Origin: Cohnella thailandensis
Lineage (GTDB): Bacteria > Bacillota > Bacilli > Paenibacillales > Paenibacillaceae
Direction: 5' to 3'
Length of the DNA stretch: 64,000 nucleotides
Assembly: GCF_014212135.1 (NCBI RefSeq)
Contig: NZ_JACJVQ010000005.1
Coordinates: 573,702-637,701, forward strand
The position numbers were made by a program, and so were the translations under genes. Of this stretch, positions 1 through 9,451 are shown piece after piece. Positions within the stretch are counted from its first letter, which is position 1; each line of letters opens with the position of its first letter. Under the pieces are notes generated by a model, which saw nothing but the letters and a program-made list of their open reading frames with translations, was not told the origin of the DNA and made no database searches.

Positions 1-1566
<1,566 letters not shown>

Positions 1567-1589
1567 GTAAAGAGAGGAGGGGACATTAG

Positions 1590-1925
1590 ATGGCAACTTT
1601 ATTACCATTCGTGCTTATGTTCGTCATCTTCTACTTCCTGCTGATTCGTCCGCAACAGAAGAAGACGAAAGCTCGCAACGCGATGCTGCGCGCCTTGAAG
1701 AAAGGCGACAAGATCACGACGATCGGCGGCCTTCACGGAACGATCGCCGAGATTACGGACGATACGGTCGTCCTGAAGGTGAACGACGTCACCAAGCTGA
1801 CGTTCGATCGCTCGGCGATCAACAACGTGGTGGAAGCATCTCCGGCTTCGGCTAAATCCGAGACCAAGGCGGAAGCGAAAGCGGAAACGAAGGCGGAGAA
1901 GGCGGAAGCAAGCGCCGAATCCTAA
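1590..1925 (+). CDS. yajC: Preprotein translocase accessory subunit YajC
   Basis: Small single-pass membrane protein of the SecDF-YajC complex. It has one N-terminal membrane segment (residues ~3-20), the family signature LLIRPQQKK directly after it, and the conserved ALKKGDKITTIGGLHGTI block. The last ~25 residues are a low-complexity Ala/Lys/Glu tail built on repeated KAE/TKAE units, beyond the conserved fold. The ATG follows a GAGAGGAGG Shine-Dalgarno. Its partners secD and secF lie 4 kb downstream, separated by a block transcribed on the other strand. Confidence 0.95.
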   Translation: MATLLPFVLMFVIFYFLLIRPQQKKTKARNAMLRALKKGDKITTIGGLHGTIAEITDDTVVLKVNDVTKLTFDRSAINNVVEASPASAKSETKAEAKAETKAEKAEASAES

Positions 1926-1950
1926 GATCGCCGCTTCGGCAAACACAGCC

Positions 1951-1999
1951 AAAAGCCCTTCCTGGAATGCGCTCTCGAAGCGACCGGGAGGGGCTTTGT
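1951..1999 (+). terminator. Terminator after yajC
   Basis: Inverted repeat AAAGCCCTTCC / GGGAGGGGCTTT followed by a weak T run, between yajC and the convergent PAP2 gene. The A-rich 5' flank could also let it act on the opposite strand. Confidence 0.7.
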
Positions 2000-2054
2000 C
2001 GTGTCAGCAATCGTTACAAGCCGTTCGGAAGCATTATCAACTAATCGCCAGGCT

Positions 2055-2927
2055 TTAAGAGCTCGTGGAGCGGGAAGCCGTATGGACCGGCCTACTCTGA
2101 ACCTTGGATTTGGAGCTGTCGGCCTTGACGCCGGAGACTCGATCCGCCCGTTCTCCGACTTTAATGCCAATGAAGACGCTGACGGCGGCGAGGCACAAGC
2201 CCAAAGCCATATCCGTGAACCAATGGATTCCGAGATAGAAAATGGAGAACAGAATGACGGCGGCGCTGAACCCGGCAAAAACCGCCCATCTCCGATTGCC
2301 CGACCTGGCCGCGAGCAGCGCCATGGTTACCGAGATGGAGGTGTGAAGGCTCGGGACGCAGTTGTCGAGACCCGATAGGCGCCGATACTCGGTCTCGAAC
2401 CTGGGGAATACGTCCAGCATCAGAAATCGGATGCCAGGAGATACCGACCAGGCTTCGTCGACCGGGACGAATAGGAAGAACGGCAACGCGATAAAGTAAT
2501 TCAATAGCAAAGAAACGCAGAAGGCGTAGTAAAGTTTAAGATTGCCTTGATACGTATAAATGGCGATGGAGGCAATCATGACGGCCTGGAACACGACCAG
2601 GTAGAAGACAGAGCAGAAAGCGGTTAACCCATCCGCGGCAACCGCGGACTGCAGCGCGGCTTGCCAGCTGCCTTCCCAACCTGTCAGCGCGGAGGTCAGG
2701 TCGTAGGTAACCGGAAACAGCGCTTCGAGCTTAAGCTCGAACTTATTGAGCAGCAGAATGGCGAGCAAAGAAATAAAAAACAAAAATCGCGGCCAGGAGG
2801 AGAATAGCGTCCGCATGAATACGCCGGCGACCGCCAACGGCTGTCGGCCTGTCCCGAACCAAAGGAGAAGCGCGACGAGTCCGGCCGTGTAGAGCGATAT
2901 GGTCGTCATGGAATGAAACAGAACCAA
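2055..2927 (-). CDS. PAP2-superfamily membrane phosphatase-like protein
   Basis: Polytopic membrane protein with about six hydrophobic segments and the two histidine motifs of the PAP2/inositolphosphotransferase type: NCVPSLHTS and, about 40 residues later, GIHWFTD. Such proteins hydrolyse or transfer phosphate groups on lipid or isoprenoid phosphates at the membrane, but the substrate cannot be read from sequence. I prefer the TTG at 2927 (290 aa), which lies 5 nt after GGGGGAGA; an in-frame ATG at 2909 has poorer spacing. The tail is a Ser/Lys-rich cytoplasmic stretch. It converges on yajC. Confidence 0.8.
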   Translation of the reverse strand: MVLFHSMTTISLYTAGLVALLLWFGTGRQPLAVAGVFMRTLFSSWPRFLFFISLLAILLLNKFELKLEALFPVTYDLTSALTGWEGSWQAALQSAVAADGLTAFCSVFYLVVFQAVMIASIAIYTYQGNLKLYYAFCVSLLLNYFIALPFFLFVPVDEAWSVSPGIRFLMLDVFPRFETEYRRLSGLDNCVPSLHTSISVTMALLAARSGNRRWAVFAGFSAAVILFSIFYLGIHWFTDMALGLCLAAVSVFIGIKVGERADRVSGVKADSSKSKVQSRPVHTASRSTSS

Positions 2928-3002
2928 GATTTCTCCCCCGCAATCCGCTTGGAAATACGGACCATAGTATAACATAAATGGGAGAAAAAACGCGAAGCCC
3001 TA

Positions 3003-3407
3003 TTACCTGCGTTTCCCTGCCGATCCCGTATTCACCCCCAACATTCCACCGAAAGCGCCCGCCGCGCAGCAAATCCCAAGCATGGAGAGAATTCTCACGG
3101 TCCAGCCGATATCGTTGGCCAGATAGCTTGAGAGCAGCACGATCAGCGCATAGAGGAAACCGGTGGCGAGGCCGATGTACCAGCCCCTTCTTCCGGATCG
3201 CCGGGCGGACACGAATCCTCCGCAGAAGGAAGCGAACCCGTGCACGCCGAATACCCACGGGACGATCTCGTTCTCGTTCATGGATGAGCTATAGAGCAGC
3301 AAGGACACGAGCAAGGTTCCGGCCGCCAGCCAGATGATGGCCCATAGGATCCCGGATACGATAGGTGAAGCGATGCGGAAGCCGGATACTTGAGGAATGG
3401 ACTTCAT
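3003..3407 (-). CDS. yrzE: YrzE-like TIGR04086 family membrane protein
   Basis: A 134-residue protein with four predicted membrane segments (roughly 13-38, 48-66, 74-93, 101-122) rich in Gly/Ala. Size, the FGVHGFASFCGGFVSARRSGRRGW stretch split between segments 2 and 3, and position between yajC and spoVB all match the YrzE/TIGR04086 family of unknown function. ATG start 9 nt after AAAGGAG. It is probably transcribed alone or with the PAP2 gene 75 nt downstream. Confidence 0.8.
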   Translation of the reverse strand: MKSIPQVSGFRIASPIVSGILWAIIWLAAGTLLVSLLLYSSSMNENEIVPWVFGVHGFASFCGGFVSARRSGRRGWYIGLATGFLYALIVLLSSYLANDIGWTVRILSMLGICCAAGAFGGMLGVNTGSAGKRR

Positions 3408-3597
3408 GAGACACGCTCCTTTACAAGTATTTTGTATCAGCCTATGGCCTCGGGCGGAAAGCTAGTACAAGAAGCTTGCCGGACGTCCTCGCAACTGCCA
3501 TTTTTTCCACGGCATCCGCTTGAATGAGCGACATGAGGCAAGGTGACAATAACAGGCGCCTGGGCACTAACCTTCACAGAACCGGAGGGATCGGGAC

Positions 3598-3960
3598 TTG
3601 GAGCTGACGTCCTTATTGCTTCGCACGGCGTTGACGTTCGTCTTCGTGTTTCTGGTGATCCGCATCATGGGCAAAAGAGAAATCGGCAAGCTGTCCGTCA
3701 TTTCCCGGGAAAAGATGACCTCCGCGGACTCTCCTCCTGCTTCTGCCGGCGCTTCCCCAAAGGCGAAGTTCCGATTCGAACCGCTGCCGGTCGCCCTTAT
3801 CGTGGACGGTAAAGTCCAGGACGACAATCTGGAGAAGCTGGGCAAAACCCGTTTCTGGCTCAAAAACGAACTTCGGCAGAGAGGGATTCGCAGCTTTAAA
3901 AACGTCTATTTCTGCAGCGTCGACCAGCATGGCAAGCTTTACGTCAATAAGAAAAAATAA
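3598..3960 (+). CDS. yrbG: Shortened YrbG/YetF-type (DUF421) membrane protein
   Basis: Residues 1-33 contain one membrane helix ending in IRIMGKREIGKLSV, the family signature after the first helix. Residues ~60-118 match the cytoplasmic C-terminal domain (VALIVDGKVQDDNLEKL ... LRQRGIRSFKNVYF ... HGKLYV). Full-length members are about 200-230 residues with three helices; here the segment normally holding helices 2 and 3 is replaced by a ~25-residue Ser/Pro/Ala linker. The frame is intact and runs from a TTG start 8 nt after GGAGGG. Its position upstream of spoVB matches yrbG of Bacillus subtilis. Confidence 0.7.
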   Translation: MELTSLLLRTALTFVFVFLVIRIMGKREIGKLSVISREKMTSADSPPASAGASPKAKFRFEPLPVALIVDGKVQDDNLEKLGKTRFWLKNELRQRGIRSFKNVYFCSVDQHGKLYVNKKK

Positions 3961-3970
3961 GCCGGAGGCA

Positions 3971-5548
3971 TTACCGGAATAAACGGCGAAGCACGGGAAT
4001 TCTCGCGACATCCAAGCGATCGATCAGCTTAAGCCAGACGAGCAGAAGGACATAAACGACAACGGCGGCGAACGAGGCGGCGACTAGCCGCAGCGTGTCG
4101 TTGGATAGAGCTTCCCAATTCCAAATCGCCAAAGCGCAGGCCCCGGTGACGATCATCGCGAGGGCTACCTTCAGGAAATCGGTCGGCATCAGCCGGAAGC
4201 CGGTAAGCCTGGCGACGCTGAACCAGTGGAGAAGGGTAACCAAGACCATGTTGACGGCCACAGCGATGATGGCTCCTTGAATGCCGAGGTCCGGACGGCT
4301 GGCTAACTGCACGATAAGAAAAAGCTTGACCAGCGCGCCGACGAAGGTGTTGACGAGAGCGGTGCCCGGACGGTTCAGCGCCTGCAGCGCCGCTTGCAAA
4401 GGAGCTTGCATATAGACGAATACGGCAACCGGCGCCAGCCATCTCAGCATCCCGGCCATGGAATCGTCCCCGTACAGGAGCGAGCAGATCGGGCCGGCAA
4501 GCAAGGACATGAGGATGATGAATGGGGCGGCCGACACGACCGCGAGCCTGAGCGACTGGTGCAGCCGCTTCTGAATGCCCGGCCAATCCCCTTGGGCTGC
4601 GGCGTCGGACAATGCCGGCACCAGGGAGACGGCAAGGGAGTAGGTAAGCGCTCCGGGCAGCATCAGCAGCGGAATGACCATGCCCTGAAGCGCGCCGTAC
4701 AAGGAAGTGGCGACGGAGACGGCGATTCCGGCCGCGACCAGGCTTTTGGCCGTGAGAATGGATTCGAGCAGATAGGATAGGGAACCGATCAGCTTGCTGC
4801 CCGTTACCGGAAGCGCGATTCCTAACAAATGACGCGGCATGGCGCGCTCTTCGTCCGGCGAAGAAGCGTCCGGGGGACCCGCCTCCCCTTCCGCCTTGGA
4901 CGATCGGCTTCGGGAGTCGATCCTCAGCTGTCTCCACAGGATAAGCAGACCGGCCAGCTCCCCCATGACGAGCCCGGCCATCGCTCCGGCAGCCGCGGCG
5001 TGAAGTCCCCATGGAAGCAGCAGAGAAGTCAGCAGCAGAGTTAGCACGATCCGGACGAGAGACTCCGTCGTTTGGGACATCGCGGTCGGAATCATGTTCT
5101 GCTTGCCTTGAAAGTAACCTCTCCATACGGAAGAGACCGCGATGAGCGGTAGCGCCGGAATCATCGTAACGAATGCGGTTCCGACCCGGGAATCGGTCAT
5201 GATCGTCGTCGAGATCCAATCGGCCATGGCGAGGCAAGCGGCCGCGGTGGCGAGGCTGGCCCCGAGAGACAGCCCCATCGCCGTCCGGAGAATACGCTTG
5301 ATCCTCCCGGCTTGTCCGCGAGAATCGGCTTCCGCGACCAGTTTAGCGACGGCTAGCGGAATCCCGCCGGTAATGATCGTCAGGATAACGATCATGAAGG
5401 GATAGACGAGCTGAATGAGCCCTACTCCTTCGGCGCCGATAATGCGAGGAAGCGCAATCCGCGGCACGAAGCCGAGTAGCCGATTCAGCAAGCCGGCCGC
5501 CAGCAGGATCATGGCTCCTTGAATGAACGATTGCTTGCGTTTGGACAT
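3971..5548 (-). CDS. spoVB: SpoVB-family lipid II / polysaccharide flippase-like protein
   Basis: A 525-residue member of the MOP (MurJ/MATE/polysaccharide exporter) superfamily with about 14 membrane segments. The N-terminus (GAMILLAAGLLNRLLGFVPRIALPR split over residues 11-35) and the GVGLIQLVYPFM stretch are typical of stage V sporulation protein B, needed for spore cortex synthesis. A hydrophilic acidic loop interrupts the bundle near residue 230. ATG start after GAAGGGG. It converges on the small yrbG with only 10 nt between the stops, and its neighbours match the Bacillus subtilis spoVB region. Confidence 0.9.
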   Translation of the reverse strand: MSKRKQSFIQGAMILLAAGLLNRLLGFVPRIALPRIIGAEGVGLIQLVYPFMIVILTIITGGIPLAVAKLVAEADSRGQAGRIKRILRTAMGLSLGASLATAAACLAMADWISTTIMTDSRVGTAFVTMIPALPLIAVSSVWRGYFQGKQNMIPTAMSQTTESLVRIVLTLLLTSLLLPWGLHAAAAGAMAGLVMGELAGLLILWRQLRIDSRSRSSKAEGEAGPPDASSPDEERAMPRHLLGIALPVTGSKLIGSLSYLLESILTAKSLVAAGIAVSVATSLYGALQGMVIPLLMLPGALTYSLAVSLVPALSDAAAQGDWPGIQKRLHQSLRLAVVSAAPFIILMSLLAGPICSLLYGDDSMAGMLRWLAPVAVFVYMQAPLQAALQALNRPGTALVNTFVGALVKLFLIVQLASRPDLGIQGAIIAVAVNMVLVTLLHWFSVARLTGFRLMPTDFLKVALAMIVTGACALAIWNWEALSNDTLRLVAASFAAVVVYVLLLVWLKLIDRLDVARIPVLRRLFR

Positions 5549-5724
5549 GGCAACCCCTTCTCACGGCCGAGTATTAGTACATGCTTATGCTTCATCGGCG
5601 CTTCTTCATGACTGGAGTTGTCCGAATTAGATTTTAGGCTTCGAGGGAGGATTTCGAAGCACGGGCATCGAAGTTAACTAGTGACGATGTTGGGGGGTAC
5701 ACGGTAAGACGAGGAGGCTTGCGC

Positions 5725-6003
5725 ATGGAAGATCGCGAAGTAGAAGAGGGACGGGACGACGTGCTTAGCGAAGCGGAGAAGAACCGGATGATCGAGCAGC
5801 TCTGCATGGATAAGGCGGAGGAGTTTCGGATGATCGGCTACGAGCAGGTCACGGGACAAGACATCTGGGAATGCGTCAGCGACAGATATTACAAATCGGG
5901 GACGCCGCCGCTGCATGCCGTCGTGAACGATATCATGTCCCTTAAGGTCAATCAATATATGAACTTCATCACTTTAAGTTTATATCGCGGAGAGAAGCGT
6001 TAA
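5725..6003 (+). CDS. comN: ComN-family post-transcriptional regulator
   Basis: Acidic 92-residue protein. It matches the ComN (YrzD) family by size, by the core LCMDKAEEFRMIGYEQVT followed by IWECVSDRYYK, and by location between spoVB and secD. In Bacillus subtilis ComN affects comE mRNA localisation. The start is ATG 5725, 7 nt after GAGGAGG; an upstream in-frame TTG at 5719 sits too close to that ribosome site. A hairpin terminator follows. Confidence 0.85.
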   Translation: MEDREVEEGRDDVLSEAEKNRMIEQLCMDKAEEFRMIGYEQVTGQDIWECVSDRYYKSGTPPLHAVVNDIMSLKVNQYMNFITLSLYRGEKR

Positions 6004-6022
6004 GGAGCATTCTTCGAAAAGC

Positions 6023-6061
6023 AAGGCAGCCGGGCGATTTAGCCGCTTGGCTGCCTTCTTT
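6023..6061 (+). terminator. Terminator after comN
   Basis: AAGGCAGCC (6023-6031) pairs perfectly with GGCTGCCTT (6049-6057), followed by a CTTTAT tract. Confidence 0.8.
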
Positions 6062-6093
6062 ATATTGGCAGAGGCTGCTCGCTTTTCGACAAA

Positions 6094-6123
6094 TTGACTT
6101 CCTTTTTGGCGCGTAGGTATAAT
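6094..6123 (+). promoter_or_regulatory. SigA-type promoter of secD-secF
   Basis: TTGACT (6094-6099), an 18-bp spacer and TATAAT (6118-6123), 38 bp ahead of the secD start. Near-consensus vegetative promoter. Confidence 0.8.
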
Positions 6124-6160
6124 AGGAACATTGAGAATTGAAAGGGGATCGCAACGCATA

Positions 6161-7411
6161 ATGAAACGACTGCTCACTTTCGTGCTTGTCGTCGTTGTGG
6201 CGTTCGGGGCAATGATATGGACAAGCCCCGGATTGCTCAATTCGACAAAGCTGGGGCTCGACCTGAAGGGCGGCTTCGAGATTCTGTACGAGGCGCAACC
6301 GCTCACGGGCAGCGGACCCGTCTCCAAGGAATCTCTGATTGAGACCGCGAAGAGCTTGGAGGACCGCGCCAACAAGACGGGCGTCTCCGAGCCGGAAGTC
6401 ACGACGGAAGGAGAGAACCGTATCCGCATCAAGATCGCGGGGGTGTCCGACGAGGCGACCGTTCGCGAGATGATGAAGAAGCCGGCCGAGCTGGAGTTCC
6501 GCAGCGCGAGCGGCTGCGCGGCCGATGCCGGATACTGCAAAGTCGAGCTGCTCGGCAGCGACTTCGTCGAAGGCGCGGCCGAAGTCGTTTACGATAATTT
6601 GAACAACCCGCTGATCTCGATCAAAGTGAAGGACAAGGAGAAATTCGGGGAAATCACGACTCGTCTCGTCGGTCAGAACCTTGCGATCTATCTGGACGAC
6701 GAAATGCTGTCCGACCCGGTCGTTCAACAGCCGCTGACGGACGGGAACGCCACGATCTCCGGCCAACGCACGATCGCGGAAGCCAAAGAGCTGGCCGACG
6801 TTATCAATCTAGGCGCGCTTCCGCTTAGCCTGACGGAGAAGTACTCGCAGAGCGTCGGCGCTACGCTGGGCCAGAAGTCGCTTGAGGAAACCGCGCTTGC
6901 CGGCATCGTCGCCTCCATCGTCATTCTTTTGTTCATGCTTGTATTCTATCGTCTGCCGGGCTTTATCGCTTGTATCTGTCTCCTCGTGTTCGTCTGGCTG
7001 CTGCTCGCGGTGTTCTGGATGATGAACGCCACGCTGACGCTGCCGGGCATCGCGGCCTTCATTCTCGGGATCGGGATCGCCGTCGACACGAACATCATTA
7101 CGGCGGAGCGTATCAAGGACGAGATTCGCAACGGCAAGAGCGTTTCGTCCGCTCTTCGTTCGGGGAATAAGAACAGCTTCCGCACGGTCATCGACGCGCA
7201 CATCACGAACATCATCGTCGGCGCCGTTCTGTACTTTATCGGCCAAGGCACGGTCAAAGGCTTCGCCGTCGTGCATCTGGCGTCGATCATCATCAACATC
7301 GTGACCAACCTCTTCCTGACGCGGTTCCTGCTGCAGCTCATCGTGAAGAGCGGCCGATTCAACAAGCCTTCGTATTATGGCGTAAAGGAGAGTGAGATCC
7401 GTGCGCTATAA
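6161..7411 (+). CDS. secD: Protein translocase subunit SecD
   Basis: Membrane component of the SecDF complex, which uses the proton gradient to aid protein export. 416 residues from ATG 6161 (AAAGGGG ahead). It has an N-terminal helix, the TKLGLDLKGGFEILYEA motif (D1), the P1 periplasmic-type domain, then the RND helix bundle with LPLSLTEKYSQSVGATLG and PGIAAFILGIGIAVDTNIITAERIKDE split across its helices. It is shorter than the E. coli protein, as usual in Firmicutes. SecD and SecF are separate genes here, unlike the fused SecDF of Bacillus subtilis, and overlap by 11 nt. Confidence 0.96.
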   Translation: MKRLLTFVLVVVVAFGAMIWTSPGLLNSTKLGLDLKGGFEILYEAQPLTGSGPVSKESLIETAKSLEDRANKTGVSEPEVTTEGENRIRIKIAGVSDEATVREMMKKPAELEFRSASGCAADAGYCKVELLGSDFVEGAAEVVYDNLNNPLISIKVKDKEKFGEITTRLVGQNLAIYLDDEMLSDPVVQQPLTDGNATISGQRTIAEAKELADVINLGALPLSLTEKYSQSVGATLGQKSLEETALAGIVASIVILLFMLVFYRLPGFIACICLLVFVWLLLAVFWMMNATLTLPGIAAFILGIGIAVDTNIITAERIKDEIRNGKSVSSALRSGNKNSFRTVIDAHITNIIVGAVLYFIGQGTVKGFAVVHLASIIINIVTNLFLTRFLLQLIVKSGRFNKPSYYGVKESEIRAL

Positions 7412-8309
7412 GTGGCAGAACTTCAACTTCGTCAAAGCGGCCCGCCCGGTGTTCATTGCCGCGATCATTCTTGTCCTGGCAGGGATCGTTTCCATATCCG
7501 TATTCGGCATGAACTACGGAATAGACTTCAAATCCGGTTCCTCGGTGGACATCTCGGTCAGCAAGCCTGTCGAGAAGGCCAAGGTGGAAGAGTTTCTGAA
7601 CTCCGAGGACTTCGGCAAGTATACGTTCACCTCCGGCGAGGAGCGCATCTCGATCCGCTTCGAAGAAGCGCTTACGGAAGCGCAGCAGCAGAAGCTGGAT
7701 GCCGATTTCAAATCGAAATTCGATGAATCGGCTTCCTTCGAGATTAATATCGTAGACGTAGAGATCGCTAAAGAACAGGAGCTCAATGCCCTGTACGGCA
7801 TCCTGATAGCGAGCGTCGGCATCGTCATCTATGTGGCGATTCGCTTCGAATGGCGTTTCGCGATCTCGGCGGTCATCTCCCTTCTGTTCGTCGCGTTCAT
7901 GGTCATCTCGATCTTTTCCTTCTTCCGTCTTGAGGTCAATCTGCCGTTCATTCTGGCGATCCTCACGATTATCGGGTATTCGATCAACGACACCGTCGTA
8001 ATCTTCGACCGGATTCGCGAGAACCTTCGTTTCGCGAAGCTGAAGACGGACGCCGATCTGACGGAAGTCGTCAACACGAGCATCAGCCAGACGCTGACCC
8101 GTTCGATCAATACGGTCATTACCGTCGCGTTCGCGGCCATCTGCCTGTTCGCCTTCGGAAGCGAAGCGCTGAAGATGTTCTCGCTCGCGATGATCCTGGG
8201 CTTGCTTATCGGCGCCGCATCTTCGATCTTTATCGCCAGCCCGCTCTGGCACTTGCTTCGCCGCAAAGCGAAGCCTCATAAGACGGCGAAGCCGCAGAAC
8301 GCGTCGTAA
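7401..8309 (+). CDS. secF: Protein translocase subunit SecF
   Basis: Partner of SecD: 302 residues, six membrane segments, with FGMNYGIDFKSGSSVDI after helix 1 and the conserved IIGYSINDTVVIFDRIREN block in the RND bundle. The GTG at 7401 is 10 nt after AAAGGAG, whereas a GTG at 7392 touches the ribosome site, so 7401 is preferred. It overlaps secD by 11 nt, implying translational coupling. A short basic tail follows the last helix. Confidence 0.96.
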   Translation: MRYKWQNFNFVKAARPVFIAAIILVLAGIVSISVFGMNYGIDFKSGSSVDISVSKPVEKAKVEEFLNSEDFGKYTFTSGEERISIRFEEALTEAQQQKLDADFKSKFDESASFEINIVDVEIAKEQELNALYGILIASVGIVIYVAIRFEWRFAISAVISLLFVAFMVISIFSFFRLEVNLPFILAILTIIGYSINDTVVIFDRIRENLRFAKLKTDADLTEVVNTSISQTLTRSINTVITVAFAAICLFAFGSEALKMFSLAMILGLLIGAASSIFIASPLWHLLRRKAKPHKTAKPQNAS

Positions 8310-8354
8310 GGGTTAACGAATACGTAATATAGCAAGATCAGGGGAGGGCTCGAT

Positions 8355-9299
8355 ATGTCTCAGAGTCGGTTCGCTGGCGCGGAGCACGGGGCCGGCATGT
8401 CCGCATTAGGACTGCTGGGGCTCTCCATCCTCAAGGGAGGGGCCGGATGGATTACGGGCAGCAAGGCGCTGCTCGCCGATGCCTGCCATTCGGCTGCCGA
8501 TACGGCAGCGGCAACGACTGCATACCTGGAGATGAGGAGAGTCGGTCATGCTCCTCGGGCTCATCTGGATAAACGCAAATTGCCTCCCGAAGCGGTCGCC
8601 GGAATCGTGTTCTCGGCGCTGCTTCTAGTCGGAGGAATAGAGATCGCCATCTCCTCCCTTCGCCGAATGATCAGGGGAGTAGAGGAGGCGCCGGGCTGGA
8701 GCGCGGTGGCTGTCATTATTTTCGGAATCGTCGTGCGGGAAGGACTCGTACGCTATCGAAGAAAGTACGAATCGGGACTCGGAATGAGGGCGGATTCCTC
8801 CCGCGGGGAGAGCCGTTCGGACATCTTCGCTTCCTTGACGGCTCTGGTCGGAACGGTCGGGGCGATGACCGGCGATATTTTCGACGTCCCATCGCTGTAT
8901 TTCCTCGATCCGGCTGCGGGAATCGTTATCGGAGTGTTCGTCATGAAGTCGGGCTATCAGCTCGTGCACGGGGTCATCCGTTCCGCGGATGCCGACACCC
9001 TGGACGAGGTCGACGCGCAAACCCTGCTCGAAGCGGTTCAAAGAGTAGACGGAGTCGTCGCGGTCGACGGCCTCAAGGCGAGAGAGCTCGGCCATTACGT
9101 TATCGTCGATCTCACGATCCGCGTGAATCCGAGAATTACCGTCTTCGAAGGCCAGGATATCGCCCATCGGGTGAGAAGGCAGCTTACCAAGAGATTCTTG
9201 CATATTACAGATGCGAACGTTCACGTTCAGCCTTTTGATCCCGGATATCCTTATAAGTCCAATCATCAGGAAGAGGAACTGGGAGCCTTCGTGCAATAA
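8355..9299 (+). CDS. Cation diffusion facilitator family transporter
   Basis: A 314-residue CDF protein. The helix pair GLLGLSILKGGAGWITGSKALLADACHSAADT (spread over residues 20-51) carries the helix 2 AD-x-x-HS-x-AD metal motif. Around helix 5 the sequence SRGESRSDIFASL replaces the usual HxxxD with SxxxD. The C-terminal ~80 residues form the cytoplasmic ferredoxin-like domain (VDGLKARELGHYVIVDLTI). Likely exports Zn, Mn or Fe by proton exchange; metal choice is not readable. ATG follows AGGGGAGGG. The gene lies in the secF-recJ interval, where Bacillus subtilis has other genes. Confidence 0.88.
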   Translation: MSQSRFAGAEHGAGMSALGLLGLSILKGGAGWITGSKALLADACHSAADTAAATTAYLEMRRVGHAPRAHLDKRKLPPEAVAGIVFSALLLVGGIEIAISSLRRMIRGVEEAPGWSAVAVIIFGIVVREGLVRYRRKYESGLGMRADSSRGESRSDIFASLTALVGTVGAMTGDIFDVPSLYFLDPAAGIVIGVFVMKSGYQLVHGVIRSADADTLDEVDAQTLLEAVQRVDGVVAVDGLKARELGHYVIVDLTIRVNPRITVFEGQDIAHRVRRQLTKRFLHITDANVHVQPFDPGYPYKSNHQEEELGAFVQ

Positions 9300-9312
9300 T
9301 GAGGAAGCGGGA

Positions 9313-9392
9313 CAGCTCCGCCGAATCGACGGCTTGATCCGCAGGGAAGAGATTCGAATTCTCTGCGGAGAGCCTCGGTTCGGGCGGAGCTG
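9313..9392 (+). other. Long imperfect inverted repeat between the CDF gene and recJ
   Basis: CAGCTCCGCC (9313-9322) pairs perfectly with GGCGGAGCTG (9383-9392), and inside it CCGCAG (9339-9344) pairs with CTGCGG (9363-9368), with a further palindromic core around ATTCGAAT. There is no T run, so it is not an ordinary intrinsic terminator. It may be a structured leader of recJ or a processing signal. Confidence 0.5.
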
Positions 9393-9451
9393 AACTTGTC
9401 TAAACCGCTTGGCGGATAGGCATGGCAACGAGAAAGGAGGAGAAGTACGGC

